This document shows, in pieces, positions 17,772-26,694 of a stretch of 64,000 nt of DNA. The notes below the pieces were generated by a model that saw only the letters and a program-made list of their open reading frames with translations, was not told the DNA's origin and made no database searches. Positions within the stretch are counted from its first letter, which is position 1. Each line of letters opens with the position of its first letter. The position numbers were made by a program, and so were the translations under genes. Origin of the DNA: Nocardia brasiliensis NBRC 14402 (GTDB lineage: Bacteria > Actinomycetota > Actinomycetes > Mycobacteriales > Mycobacteriaceae); contig NZ_BAFT02000067.1 of NCBI RefSeq assembly GCF_000308475.2, positions 1-64,000 on the forward strand, given 5' to 3'.

Positions 17772-18794
17772 GTGATCATGCTCGTGATCGGCCTCGTCCT
17801 GCTCGCGGTGTTCCTGGTGCGCTTCCGCAAGGACCGGCGACGGTTGGGCAATGGCGTGTATCTGCTGCTAGGACTGATATTCGTCGGCGTGTGGGTGCTC
17901 GGCTCGGGCGTCAAGGGAGACCTGCCGATGATCTTGGCGGGGCTGCTCGTGCTGCTGTCGCCGCTCCTGGTGCTCGTGCTCGCCGGGTTGCTGATCCTCA
18001 ACGGCAGGCAGATGGTCCGTCGCGAAGGGCTGCGCCTGGCGAACCTGCTGCCGCTCGGGCTCGGCCTCGCATTGCTCGTTCCGTATGTGCTGCTCGCGCT
18101 CGCCATATTCACCGGCGATATCTGGGTCGTCGTGATTTTGGCGTCGCTGACCATGGCGGTGAGTTACATCGGATTCCTGTTCGCCAGTTTTCTGCTGTAT
18201 TCGCTGTTGTACGGGGCGCTGCCGTATCGACCGGGAATGGATGCGATCGTCGTGCACGGCGCCGGGCTGAAGGGCGACCGGGTGCCGCCGTTGCTCGCAG
18301 GCCGACTGGACCGGGCGATCGAGGTCTATCGGGCCGAGCGCACGGCCGGGCGCAGCCCGCTGCTGATCACCAGCGGCGGTAAGGGATCCGACGAGTTGAA
18401 GTCGGAAGCCGAGGCCATGGCCGGGTACCTGGTCGAGCGGGGCATCCCCGCGGAAAGCGTGCTGCAGGAGGATCGTTCGGCGACTACGCGGGAGAACCTG
18501 CTGTTCACCAAGCGATTACTGGGCGAGCGCGGCGAGTCGACCCGAATGGTGCTGGTGACCAGTGATTTCCACACCCTGCGCACGGCGATGCTGGCCCGGC
18601 GGCTCGGCTTGGACGCCGAAGTCACCGGGGCGCGCACCGCGTTCTACTACCTGCCCGCGGCGACTTTGCGCGAGTTCGCCGCGGTCGTGGTGGCCTACCG
18701 GTGGATCAACCTGATCGCCTGTGTCGCACTGGTTTCGCTGCCGATACTGGCATTGCTGCTCACTCGCGACCTGCCGCACAACTACGGGGACTGA
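17772..18794 (+). CDS. YdcF/DUF218-family membrane protein
   Basis: 340 aa. An N-terminal membrane half (at least four hydrophobic segments, residues 1-145) is followed by a DUF218 domain (DAIVVHGAGLKGDRVP, LLITSGGKG, RSATTRENLLFTKRLL, LVTSDFHTLRTAMLARRLG). Relatives are SanA, ElyC and YdcF, implicated in envelope integrity. The GTG 17772 start is tentative; ATG 17778 is an alternative. The 3' end abuts that of the SDR gene with a 1-bp gap. Confidence 0.82.
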   Translation: MIMLVIGLVLLAVFLVRFRKDRRRLGNGVYLLLGLIFVGVWVLGSGVKGDLPMILAGLLVLLSPLLVLVLAGLLILNGRQMVRREGLRLANLLPLGLGLALLVPYVLLALAIFTGDIWVVVILASLTMAVSYIGFLFASFLLYSLLYGALPYRPGMDAIVVHGAGLKGDRVPPLLAGRLDRAIEVYRAERTAGRSPLLITSGGKGSDELKSEAEAMAGYLVERGIPAESVLQEDRSATTRENLLFTKRLLGERGESTRMVLVTSDFHTLRTAMLARRLGLDAEVTGARTAFYYLPAATLREFAAVVVAYRWINLIACVALVSLPILALLLTRDLPHNYGD

Positions 18795-18795
18795 C

Positions 18796-19539
18796 TCAGT
18801 CGAAGGTCTTGTGCGGGATGCCGACGGTGAGACCGCCGTCGACGACGAACTCCGCCCCGGTCGAGTACGAGGATTCGTCACTGGCCAGGAAGGTGATCAG
18901 AGCGGCGACCTCACTCGGATCGGCGGCCCGTGCCAGCGGGATCTGCAGGAATTCGGCCGGAATGTTCTCGGTCATCGGCGTGGTGATCAGACCGGGGTGC
19001 ACCGAATTGACCCGAATCTTGTACTGCGCCAGCTCGAGTGCGGTCGACTTGGTCAAGCCGCGCACCGCGAACTTGGTCGCCACATAGCCGTGCAGGCCCG
19101 GGCTGCCGCGCATGCCTTCCACGGACGAGATATTGATGATCGAGCCGCCGCCCGCCTCGATCATGGCCGGAGTCGCGGCGCGCATACCGAGGAACGTGCC
19201 GGTGAGATTGATGTCGATGATCCGCTGCCACTCGGCGAGGTCGAAGTCGACCAGAAGGTTCCCGTTGGCGATGCCCGCGTTGTTCACCAGCACGTTCAGC
19301 GCACCGTAGCGCTGCACGGCCTCGGCGACCGCGCCCTGCCACGCGTCCGGCTCGCGCACGTCGAGGTGCACGTAGGTCGCGGCGTCGCCGAGTTCCTTGG
19401 CGACCGCGGTGCCCTCCGCGTCGAGCACATCACCGAGCACCACGCGGGCATCCTCGGCGACCAGGGCTCGGGCGTGCGCTGCCCCCATGCCCCGCGCGCC
19501 ACCGCTGATCAATGCCACTTTGCCGCTCAACCGCCCCAT
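18796..19539 (-). CDS. fabG3: FabG3-like 3-alpha/20-beta-hydroxysteroid dehydrogenase (SDR)
   Basis: 247 aa classical SDR: cofactor loop SGGARGMGAAH, NNAG, catalytic Ser in NISSVEGM, and Tyr/Lys in GYVATKFAVRG. The sequence resembles M. tuberculosis Rv2002 (FabG3) along its length, including the SDESSYSTGAEFVVDGG end; this is recalled, not aligned. Rv2002 is an NADH-dependent 20-beta-hydroxysteroid dehydrogenase. A KstR-type box lies 32 bp before the start, which supports a steroid role. Ribosome site GGAGGTG. Confidence 0.87.
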   Translation of the reverse strand: MGRLSGKVALISGGARGMGAAHARALVAEDARVVLGDVLDAEGTAVAKELGDAATYVHLDVREPDAWQGAVAEAVQRYGALNVLVNNAGIANGNLLVDFDLAEWQRIIDINLTGTFLGMRAATPAMIEAGGGSIINISSVEGMRGSPGLHGYVATKFAVRGLTKSTALELAQYKIRVNSVHPGLITTPMTENIPAEFLQIPLARAADPSEVAALITFLASDESSYSTGAEFVVDGGLTVGIPHKTFD

Positions 19540-19570
19540 CGCGGCACCTCCGTCTTTTCGCGAGCTTGTC

Positions 19571-19584
19571 TGGAACACGTTACA
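19571..19584. promoter_or_regulatory. KstR-type box 1 (TGGAACACGTTACA)
   Basis: Matches TnnAACnnGTTnnA, the published KstR operator of cholesterol-catabolic genes in mycobacteria and rhodococci. It lies in the region shared by the divergent fabG3-like and MaoC genes, 32 bp from the former. Confidence 0.65.
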
Positions 19585-19718
19585 GAATTGCGCCCCGTCC
19601 GGCGGTCCTCCCGGGTCCGATGGTGCCATATCCGTGCGCGGTGCGAGGCAAAGTCTTTGCGAGCCAGAATCTTCCGGGACGAGTGCGGTGGTGGGCGCGG
19701 CGATCTAGGGTTCGTCGC

Positions 19719-20177
19719 ATGAGCGAGGCAAGCACCTTCACGATGGCGACGTTGCGCGATGCGGCGGGTACCGACCTCGGCGTGAGCGATTGGATCCTCG
19801 TCGATCAGGACCGGATCACCGCTTTCGCCGAGACCACCGAGGATCGGCAGTGGATTCACCTGGACCCGGTCCGGGCGGCGGACGGGCCGTTCGGCGCCAC
19901 CGTCGCGCACGGATATCTGACGTTGTCGCTGCTGCCGTGGATCAACGCGCAGCTCTTCCGGCTCACCGACGCGCGGCTGCGGATCAATTACGGCCTGAAC
20001 AAGGTTCGCTTCCCTGCGCCGGTGCCCGCCGGCTCCCGGATTCGTGGCCGGACCAGCATCGTCGCCGTCGAGGATGTCCCGGGTGGCTTGCAGGTGGTGC
20101 TGGCGACGACGGTCGAATGCGAGGGGGCCGGCAAGCCGGCCTGCGTCGCCGAATCGATCGTCCGCGCGCTGGCGTGA
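19719..20177 (+). CDS. MaoC-like (R)-specific enoyl-CoA hydratase
   Basis: 152 aa single hot-dog domain, NodN/MaoC type. The catalytic dyad segment is DRQWIHLDPVRA with downstream GATVAHGYLTLSLLP. It hydrates trans-2-enoyl-CoA to (R)-3-hydroxyacyl-CoA. It is divergent from the fabG3-like SDR, so the two could act on successive intermediates. Start ATG 19719; no strong ribosome site. Confidence 0.85.
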   Translation: MSEASTFTMATLRDAAGTDLGVSDWILVDQDRITAFAETTEDRQWIHLDPVRAADGPFGATVAHGYLTLSLLPWINAQLFRLTDARLRINYGLNKVRFPAPVPAGSRIRGRTSIVAVEDVPGGLQVVLATTVECEGAGKPACVAESIVRALA

Positions 20178-20209
20178 CCGGCGGCCGCCACCGTTGTGGC
20201 ATCATCGTG

Positions 20210-20223
20210 TAGAACACGTTCTA
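20210..20223. promoter_or_regulatory. KstR-type box 2 (TAGAACACGTTCTA)
   Basis: Matches TnnAACnnGTTnnA and is palindromic except for the central AC. It is 29 bp before the alpha/beta hydrolase start. TAGAACAnnTTCTA-like elements are classic KstR sites. Confidence 0.75.
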
Positions 20224-20252
20224 ATTTTTGCCACCGGCGCGGGAGGCTCACG

Positions 20253-21149
20253 ATGACGAACCCACGATCCTCGGCGGTGCTGCGACGGTTCGCCCGGCGG
20301 GTCCCCGACATCGCCGAGGTGCCCGGCGGGCGGCTGGTCGAGCTGCCAGGACGCGGGCGGACCTACGTAGTCGATATCGCCGGACCGGCGGGCGCGCCCA
20401 CGCTGGTGCTCCTGCACGGCACGGCGTGCACCGCTTATCTGGGTTGGTTCCCTTCGCTGGCCGCGCTCTCCGAGCGCTATCGGGTGATCCTGTTCGACCA
20501 GCGCTTGCACGGCCGGGGGATTCGCTCCGAGCGCTTCTCGGTGGACGACTGCGCCGACGATGTGGTCGCCGTGCTCGACGCGCTCGGCGTCGCACAGGCG
20601 GTCTGTGTCGGCTTCTCACTGGGTGGGGTGGTGAGTCTGGCTGCCGCGCACCGGCATCCGAAGCGGGTGCGCGGACTGGTGCTGTGCGCGACGCCGTACC
20701 GGTTCCAGGAGAAGTGGCGCGAGCGGGCCTTCCATCAAGCCTTCGGCAAACTGGCCGCCGCGATCTTGCCCTACTCGTCTCGACAGATCACGGAATTCGC
20801 GGGCAAGCTACCCGAACTGCCGGAAATCGTCTGGGCGCCGGGGCGGTTGGACCGGTGGGCGCTCACCGAGTTCCGCAGCACCAGCGGATGGGCGGTGGCG
20901 CAGGTGGTCGCGGAGGTGGGCCGGTTCGACGCGAGTGACTGGCTGCCCGAGCTGAATATGCCGACCGCGGTCGTCATCACGACCCAGGACCGGGCGATTC
21001 CGGTCTATCGGCAGTTGGAACTGGCGACGTTGATTCCGAAAGCGAGCATCCACCTGGTCAAGGCCGGGCACGCGGCCTGTGTGCTGGAGGCCGACCGGTT
21101 CGTGCCGGTGCTGCTCGACGCCTGTGCGGCGGTCGCCGCGAGATTGTAG
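20253..21149 (+). CDS. Alpha/beta hydrolase
   Basis: 298 aa. Oxyanion strand LVLLHGTACTAYLGWF, nucleophile elbow GFSLGG (about residue 130), probable acid in TTQDRAIP and catalytic His in KAGHAAC. The N-terminal 35 residues are a basic extension. It is an esterase/lipase or C-C hydrolase of unknown substrate. The KstR-type box just upstream suggests a place in sterol or lipid catabolism. GGGAGG precedes ATG 20253. Confidence 0.85.
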   Translation: MTNPRSSAVLRRFARRVPDIAEVPGGRLVELPGRGRTYVVDIAGPAGAPTLVLLHGTACTAYLGWFPSLAALSERYRVILFDQRLHGRGIRSERFSVDDCADDVVAVLDALGVAQAVCVGFSLGGVVSLAAAHRHPKRVRGLVLCATPYRFQEKWRERAFHQAFGKLAAAILPYSSRQITEFAGKLPELPEIVWAPGRLDRWALTEFRSTSGWAVAQVVAEVGRFDASDWLPELNMPTAVVITTQDRAIPVYRQLELATLIPKASIHLVKAGHAACVLEADRFVPVLLDACAAVAARL

Positions 21150-21197
21150 GCGGCCCACCCTGTTCGGCTGCGGTGGCGAACAGGGGCGATCGGCGAA

Positions 21198-22589
21198 TCA
21201 GCCCAGTTTTCGTGCCGCGGTGAGCAATTCGGCGACGACCTCGGGTACCGCGTCGGCGAGTTCGGCGATGTCGGGCACCAGCTCCTTGCAGGCGATGAAG
21301 CCGAAATCGAGGTCGTTGTTGTTCGACAGGACGGTCACCGTCAGTCCGGCGCCGTGAAAAACCGGTCCGAACGGATACATACCCGCCACGCGCACCCCGA
21401 GGAAATACAGCGGCATCGGCGGACCCGGCACGTTCGACACCACCAGGTTGTGCACCACCGGATGCAGTTCAGCGAGCTTCAGTGATGAGTACACCCGGGC
21501 GGCGAGCTGAAAGGTGTTCGGCGGCGCGTACTTCGACCAATCCTGGAGGAAGTCGGCGCCGATGAGGTCGTGTTCCTCCTTCGCGCCGCGGTTCTCCTCG
21601 GCGACCTGCAGCAGACGTTGCACCGGGTCCGCGATATCGGTGCCGAGCCGCGCGAACAGCGTGGACACCTTGTTGATCCCCGCGGTGTGCCGCGAGGATT
21701 CGTGCACGGAGACGGGTACCGAGGCGACCAGTGAGCGGTCCGGCAGTTCGTCGTGCTTGTCGAGATAGGCGCGCAGGACACCCGCGACGATCGTCAGCAC
21801 CACATCGTTGATCTTCACGCCGAAGGCGGACTTGATCTCCTTGACCGCACCGAGTTCCGCCTCGGTGAACGCGACCGCGCGGTGCGGCGTGATCGCCAGA
21901 TTGAACGGGGTGCGTGGCGCGGAGAACGGTAAGGCCATGCCCGCCTTGTCTTTTCGTCGGCGCTGCGCGAAACCGGCCACCATGCCGAGGGTTTTCGGCA
22001 CCATGCCGACGATGCCCGCCTTGGTCGGAAACTTGACCACGGCCTTGGCCAGTAGCTGCCAATCGTTGGGGCTCGGTTCCGGTCGCCACTCCTGTGCGGG
22101 CGGCGTCTTGGCCGCGTTCGGTTCCAGATCGCACAGGTGCATCATCATGTTGGTGCCGGTGATGCCGTCCACCGCGGCGTGGTGGTATTTACAGATCACC
22201 GCGACCTTGCCGTCGTCGAGACCCTCCACCACCGACATCTCCCACAGCGGCCGGTCTCGATCCATCGGGCGGCTGGCGATGTCGCCGATCAGCTCGGCCA
22301 GTTCGCGGCGCCCGGCCGGCGCGGCGATGCCGATGCGCCGGATGTGATAGTCCAGGTCGAAGTTCTGGTCCTCGACCCACACCGGGTGGTCCAGGTTGAA
22401 AGGCACCTCGTACACCCGGCGGCGCATTTGCGGGATCAGCGGTAGTCGCCGGCCGAGTTCGGCCTTGAATCGGTCGAAGGAATAGTCCCCTGACGTGGGG
22501 TCCAGGAGGAGCAGCGCGCAGACGTGCAGGTGCTGGGTCCCGGTTTCCAGGTAGAGAAAGCTGGCATCCAATCCGGTGAGTCGTTCCAT
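21198..22589 (-). CDS. Wax ester synthase/diacylglycerol acyltransferase (WS/DGAT)
   Basis: 463 aa, the family norm. It begins MERLTGLDASFLYLET; the catalytic motif HHxxxDG is present as HHAAVDGIT at about residue 137, and the C-terminal VSNVPGPPMPLYFLG signature is intact. It makes triacylglycerol or wax esters at the membrane from acyl-CoA. A perfect 16-bp palindrome of KstR type sits 13 bp before the start, so expression may follow sterol availability. Confidence 0.95.
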   Translation of the reverse strand: MERLTGLDASFLYLETGTQHLHVCALLLLDPTSGDYSFDRFKAELGRRLPLIPQMRRRVYEVPFNLDHPVWVEDQNFDLDYHIRRIGIAAPAGRRELAELIGDIASRPMDRDRPLWEMSVVEGLDDGKVAVICKYHHAAVDGITGTNMMMHLCDLEPNAAKTPPAQEWRPEPSPNDWQLLAKAVVKFPTKAGIVGMVPKTLGMVAGFAQRRRKDKAGMALPFSAPRTPFNLAITPHRAVAFTEAELGAVKEIKSAFGVKINDVVLTIVAGVLRAYLDKHDELPDRSLVASVPVSVHESSRHTAGINKVSTLFARLGTDIADPVQRLLQVAEENRGAKEEHDLIGADFLQDWSKYAPPNTFQLAARVYSSLKLAELHPVVHNLVVSNVPGPPMPLYFLGVRVAGMYPFGPVFHGAGLTVTVLSNNNDLDFGFIACKELVPDIAELADAVPEVVAELLTAARKLG

Positions 22590-22601
22590 AGCGGAAGACT
22601 A

Positions 22602-22617
22602 CTAGAACGCGTTCTAG
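22602..22617. promoter_or_regulatory. KstR-type box 3 (CTAGAACGCGTTCTAG)
   Basis: A perfect 16-bp palindrome containing TnnAACnnGTTnnA, 13 bp upstream of the WS/DGAT start, where bound repressor would block initiation. Confidence 0.75.
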
Positions 22618-22864
22618 TTTTGGCTCGAACCATAGGGAGATGGGTCACAGTGACGGTCGTTATTGTCAAGCGGGCTAACGGTATTGGGCGCAATCGGCCG
22701 CCTCTGGGTGGTGGCCTCTGCCTGCGGAAATGTTCCGGCGCGTCTACATGTAACTCAAAGTTCTATGTATGTGTATGATGATTGCTACGGCCATGCAGGA
22801 AGGTGCGCAGCGAGGCGGCCGGGCCCGGGCTTCGCCGCGGGATGAGCGAGGACGAGGAGTATCG

Positions 22865-23767
22865 ATGAAGCTACTTCGCAGGGGAGAGCGGCGGCCGGAC
22901 ATCGATCCGGGCGAGGTTGCGCTGCATGCGCGCAATGTGCAATTCGACTGGGCCGATACCCCGCTGCACTGGATGCCCGACGAGCCGATCGCCTCGCATC
23001 TGATCAATTCGCTGAACCTGCTGCTGCCCGAGGGCGAGCGCATGTTCTGCGCGGCTTATGGCGAGGCGTTGCCGTTCGTGAAGGACGAGAAGCTGCGCGA
23101 AGCCATGCTCGGGTTCATCGGTCAGGAATCCATGCACGCCGAGACGCACGACAAAGTGCTGCACGAGGTGCTGGCCGCGCACGGCATCGACCCGCAACCC
23201 TATGTGCGCCAAGCCGAATACCTGTTCCGCAAGACGCTGGGACCCCGGGACATCGAGGGCGTCGCAGCCCGCCAGACGCTGGTCGAACGGCTCGCGGTGA
23301 TCGCCTGCCTGGAACATTTCTTCGCCTACCTCGGCGACTGGGTGCTCAACGCCGACCTGGAGAAGTTCGACGCCGAGCCGCGCATCGCCGATCTGTTCCG
23401 CTGGCACGGCGCGGAAGAGGTCGAGCACCGGCACGTCGCCCATGATGTCGCCGTCTACTTCGGCGCGGGCTATCTGCGGCGCGCGGCGATCATGACGTTC
23501 GTCTTCCCGACCTTCCTCACCCTGGTGGTGCGCGGCACGAAATACATGGTGCATCAGGATCCCGCGCTGCCCGACCTCGGTTATCCGCGCCTGATCAAGC
23601 GCGTGTTCGGCGCGATGTGGCGCGGTGCTCTGCCGGGGGTCCCGTCGCTGCTGTGGAGCGCGCTGACCACCTTCAAGCCGGGCTACAACCCCGGTTCGGT
23701 CGGGTCGACCGCGCAGGCGGTGGCGTACCTGGCGAAATCGCCCGCCGCGCAAGCGATCGCGTCGTGA
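22865..23767 (+). CDS. COG3687 predicted metal-dependent hydrolase
   Basis: 300 aa. Histidine/glutamate-rich helical protein of the PF10118 family: FIGQESMHAETHDKVLHEVL, LEHFFAYLGDW and HGAEEVEHRHVAHDV give spaced E/H pairs that look like a di-metal (ferritin-like) site. The biochemical role of the family is not established. It is translationally coupled (4-bp overlap GTGA) to a ferredoxin reductase and followed by ephD. A diiron oxygenase fed by the reductase is a reasonable inference. Start ATG 22865 with GAGGAG. Confidence 0.82.
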   Translation: MKLLRRGERRPDIDPGEVALHARNVQFDWADTPLHWMPDEPIASHLINSLNLLLPEGERMFCAAYGEALPFVKDEKLREAMLGFIGQESMHAETHDKVLHEVLAAHGIDPQPYVRQAEYLFRKTLGPRDIEGVAARQTLVERLAVIACLEHFFAYLGDWVLNADLEKFDAEPRIADLFRWHGAEEVEHRHVAHDVAVYFGAGYLRRAAIMTFVFPTFLTLVVRGTKYMVHQDPALPDLGYPRLIKRVFGAMWRGALPGVPSLLWSALTTFKPGYNPGSVGSTAQAVAYLAKSPAAQAIAS

Positions 23768-24873
23768 CGGGTGCGGTGGTGAGCCATCGGCCGGTGCCCG
23801 CGGACCTGTTCGGTAAGCCCGGCCAGGACCGCGCGGTGCGGGTGCTCGACGCGGTCGCCTCGGCCCGGCTGCGCTGGACCACGCTGATCAACCGGCGCGA
23901 TCTGACACCGCACGTGGACGATCGGCGGTTGGCGCTGGTGGTCACCGAACGTCGGATCGAGGCCTACGACCAGGACGTGGTGAGCCTGCGGCTGGCCGCG
24001 CCGGATCAGCGTGAGCTGCCGCCGTGGCGGCCCGGCGCGCATCTGGATCTCGAGCTGCCGTCCGGGCGGCTGCGCCAATACTCGCTCTGCGGCGATCCGG
24101 CCGACACCCGCGCGTATCGCGTTGCGGTGCGGCGTATTCCGGAAGGCCTCGGCGGCTCGGTGGAGGTGCACGACGCGCTGCCGGTCGGCGCGCGGATCAC
24201 CGTGCGCGGGCCGCGCAACGCGTTCCCCTTTGCTGTGCCCGGCTACGGATCGCCCGCCGCGCGTTTGCATTTCGTCGCCGGCGGCATCGGCATCACGCCG
24301 ATCCTGCCGATGGCGCGGCTCGCGCATCGGCTCGGTATCGACTGGTCGATGGTGTACACCGGCCGCAGCCGCGACACCATTCCGTTCCTCGACGAGATCG
24401 CCGGCTTCGGTGATCGCGTCACCGTGCGGACCGACGACGAGCACGGCCTGCCCGACGCCGCCGCGCTGCTGCCGGGCGTCGGCGCCGACACTGCGGTCTA
24501 CTGCTGTGGTCCGGTGCCGATGACCACCGCCGTGGCCGACGCCGTGCGCGAAATGCCCGGGGTGGAACTGCATTCCGAACGTTTCTCGCCGCCGCCGATC
24601 GTGAACGGCGTGCCCTTCGAGATCGAGTTCGCCTCGACCGGCGCGGTGGTCGAGGTCGCCGCGGACCGCACGGCCCTGGACACCATTCTGGAAACCCAGC
24701 CGGATCGGCCGTACTCGTGCCGTCAGGGCTTCTGCCGCACCTGCAAGGTGCGGGTGCTCGCCGGCACGCCGGAACATCGCGAAACCGTCCTCACCCCAGC
24801 CGAACACGAGGCAGGCGAGATGCTCGTCTGCGTTTCGCGCGCGGCCGGCGGGCGACTCGTGCTCGACCTGTAA
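23764..24873 (+). CDS. PDR/VanB-type reductase with C-terminal 2Fe-2S ferredoxin
   Basis: 369 aa. Flavin-binding RQYSLCGDP (about residue 104), NAD-binding FVAGGIGITPILPM and CCGPVPM, then a plant-type [2Fe-2S] domain with CRQGFCRTC and a distal LVCVS cysteine. It transfers electrons from NAD(P)H to a partner oxygenase. GTG 23764 overlaps the upstream stop codon, so the COG3687 protein is the likely partner. Confidence 0.92.
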   Translation: MTGAVVSHRPVPADLFGKPGQDRAVRVLDAVASARLRWTTLINRRDLTPHVDDRRLALVVTERRIEAYDQDVVSLRLAAPDQRELPPWRPGAHLDLELPSGRLRQYSLCGDPADTRAYRVAVRRIPEGLGGSVEVHDALPVGARITVRGPRNAFPFAVPGYGSPAARLHFVAGGIGITPILPMARLAHRLGIDWSMVYTGRSRDTIPFLDEIAGFGDRVTVRTDDEHGLPDAAALLPGVGADTAVYCCGPVPMTTAVADAVREMPGVELHSERFSPPPIVNGVPFEIEFASTGAVVEVAADRTALDTILETQPDRPYSCRQGFCRTCKVRVLAGTPEHRETVLTPAEHEAGEMLVCVSRAAGGRLVLDL

Positions 24874-24903
24874 TTACGACCCCGGTCACCAAGGAGAAAC
24901 CCG

Positions 24904-26682
24904 ATGACGACCATCGATCGGCCGGAGCTCGTGGCCGCCGAGCGCACCGTGCGCAGCGGCGAATTCGAGCTCGCCGTCTACGAATACGGTGATCCGGCCG
25001 CCGACACCGTGCTCCTCGTGCACGGCTGGCCCGACACCAACCACCTGTGGGACGCGGTGGTGCCGTTGCTGGCCGACCGCTTCCACGTCGTCACCTACGA
25101 CACCAGGGGACACGGCCGGTCCACCCGGACCAAGCGCACCCAGGATTTCCGGCTCGATCACCTGGCCGCCGACTTCTACGCCGTCGCCGACGCGGTCAGC
25201 CCCGACCGGCCGGTGCACGTGCTCGCTCACGACTGGGGCTCGGTCCAGGTGTGGGAGGCGGTCTGCGAACCGCAGGCCGCCACCCGCGTCGCGTCGTTCA
25301 CCTCGGTGTCGGGGCCGAACCTCGACCACATGGGGCACTGGATGCGCAGTCGGCTGTCCCGGCCGACACCGCGCAACGTCTGGCAGCCGTTCACTCAGCT
25401 GCTGTCCTCGGCCTACACCTTCTTCTTCATGACGCCGGGATTGCCGCGGGCGGTCTTCGGCCTGCTCGGCACCGAGCAGCGCTGGCAGCGGATCGTCTCG
25501 ATCATGAACGAGACCGCGCCCTCGAACGTGAAGCTGGGACCGACGTTCCGGCAGGATTCGGTCGACGGTCTGCTCATCTACCGCGCGAACATCGTGCAGC
25601 GCATCCTTTCTCCGCGCGAGCGCCACACCGAGGTGCCGGTGCAGCTGATCGTGGCCGGCCGCGACGTCGCGGTCCGGCCCGCCGGCTACGACGACGAGAA
25701 CAAGTGGGTGCGACGGTTGTGGCGACGCGACGTGCCCGCCGGACACTGGATGCCGTTCTCGCACCCCGAATTGCTCGCTACCGCGGCGACCGAACTGATC
25801 GACACGGTCAACGGCGGTGCCGCGCCGCGCGGTCTGCGCCGTGCCGAAGTCGGCCGCAGCGCACAGCGATTCGAGGATCAGCTGGTGGTCATCACCGGCG
25901 GCGGCAGCGGCATCGGCCGCGAGACCGCACTGGCACTCGCACGGCGCGGCGCCGAAATCGTGCTGTCGGACATCAATCTCGTCGCGGCGAAGGAGACCGC
26001 GGAGTTGATCGCCGCCGAACGCGGTGTGGCCCATGCCTATCAGCTCGATGTGGCGGACCAGGCCGCAGTGCAGGAGCACGCCGCGGTCGTGCTGGAAACC
26101 CATGGCGTGCCGGACATTCTGATCAACAATGCCGGAATCGGCCAGGCGGGCGGGTTCTTCGACACCTCGGCCGCGGAGTTCGACCGTGTCATGCGGATCA
26201 ACCTCGGCGGCGTGGTGAACGGTTGCCGGGCGTTCGGGTCCGCCATGGCCGAGCGGGGCCTGGGCGGGCACATCGTCAACCTGTCCAGCATGGCGGCCTA
26301 CAGTCCGCAGCAGAACTTCAGCGCCTACTCCACCAGCAAGTCGGCCGTCTTCATGTTCTCCGACTGCCTGCGCGCGGAACTGGCCGGGCGGGGGATCTCC
26401 GTGCACACCATCTGCCCCGGCATCGTGCACACCAATATCGTTGCCAACACCACGTTTTCGGGTGTCAGTGCCGAAGAGGAGAAGCGCAAGCAGGAGAAGT
26501 ACGACAACCTCTACCGCAAGCGCAGCTACGGGCCGGAGAAGGTGGCCGAGCAGATCGTGCGGGCCGTGGAGAAGGACCGCAGCATCGTCCCGGTGACGCC
26601 GGAGGCGCGATTGCAGTACCACTTCAGCAGGCTCGCGCCCGCCGTCGGCCGGTTCGTCGCGGCGCGGGTGAAGCTCACCTAG
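24904..26682 (+). CDS. ephD: EphD: epoxide hydrolase-type alpha/beta hydrolase fused to SDR
   Basis: 592 aa, the same length as M. tuberculosis EphD (Rv2214c). The N-terminal hydrolase (residues about 1-300) has VHGWPDTNHLW and the nucleophile aspartate in LAHDWGS. The C-terminal SDR (from about 325) has ITGGGSGIGRE, NNAGIG, LSSM and YSTSKSA. EphD of mycobacteria has been linked to oxygenated mycolic-acid epoxide metabolism. It is the third gene of a tight operon (30 bp from the reductase, ribosome site AAGGAG), suggesting the operon oxidises and opens a lipid double bond. Confidence 0.93.
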   Translation: MTTIDRPELVAAERTVRSGEFELAVYEYGDPAADTVLLVHGWPDTNHLWDAVVPLLADRFHVVTYDTRGHGRSTRTKRTQDFRLDHLAADFYAVADAVSPDRPVHVLAHDWGSVQVWEAVCEPQAATRVASFTSVSGPNLDHMGHWMRSRLSRPTPRNVWQPFTQLLSSAYTFFFMTPGLPRAVFGLLGTEQRWQRIVSIMNETAPSNVKLGPTFRQDSVDGLLIYRANIVQRILSPRERHTEVPVQLIVAGRDVAVRPAGYDDENKWVRRLWRRDVPAGHWMPFSHPELLATAATELIDTVNGGAAPRGLRRAEVGRSAQRFEDQLVVITGGGSGIGRETALALARRGAEIVLSDINLVAAKETAELIAAERGVAHAYQLDVADQAAVQEHAAVVLETHGVPDILINNAGIGQAGGFFDTSAAEFDRVMRINLGGVVNGCRAFGSAMAERGLGGHIVNLSSMAAYSPQQNFSAYSTSKSAVFMFSDCLRAELAGRGISVHTICPGIVHTNIVANTTFSGVSAEEEKRKQEKYDNLYRKRSYGPEKVAEQIVRAVEKDRSIVPVTPEARLQYHFSRLAPAVGRFVAARVKLT

Positions 26683-26694
26683 GTCCGGCGTTTC

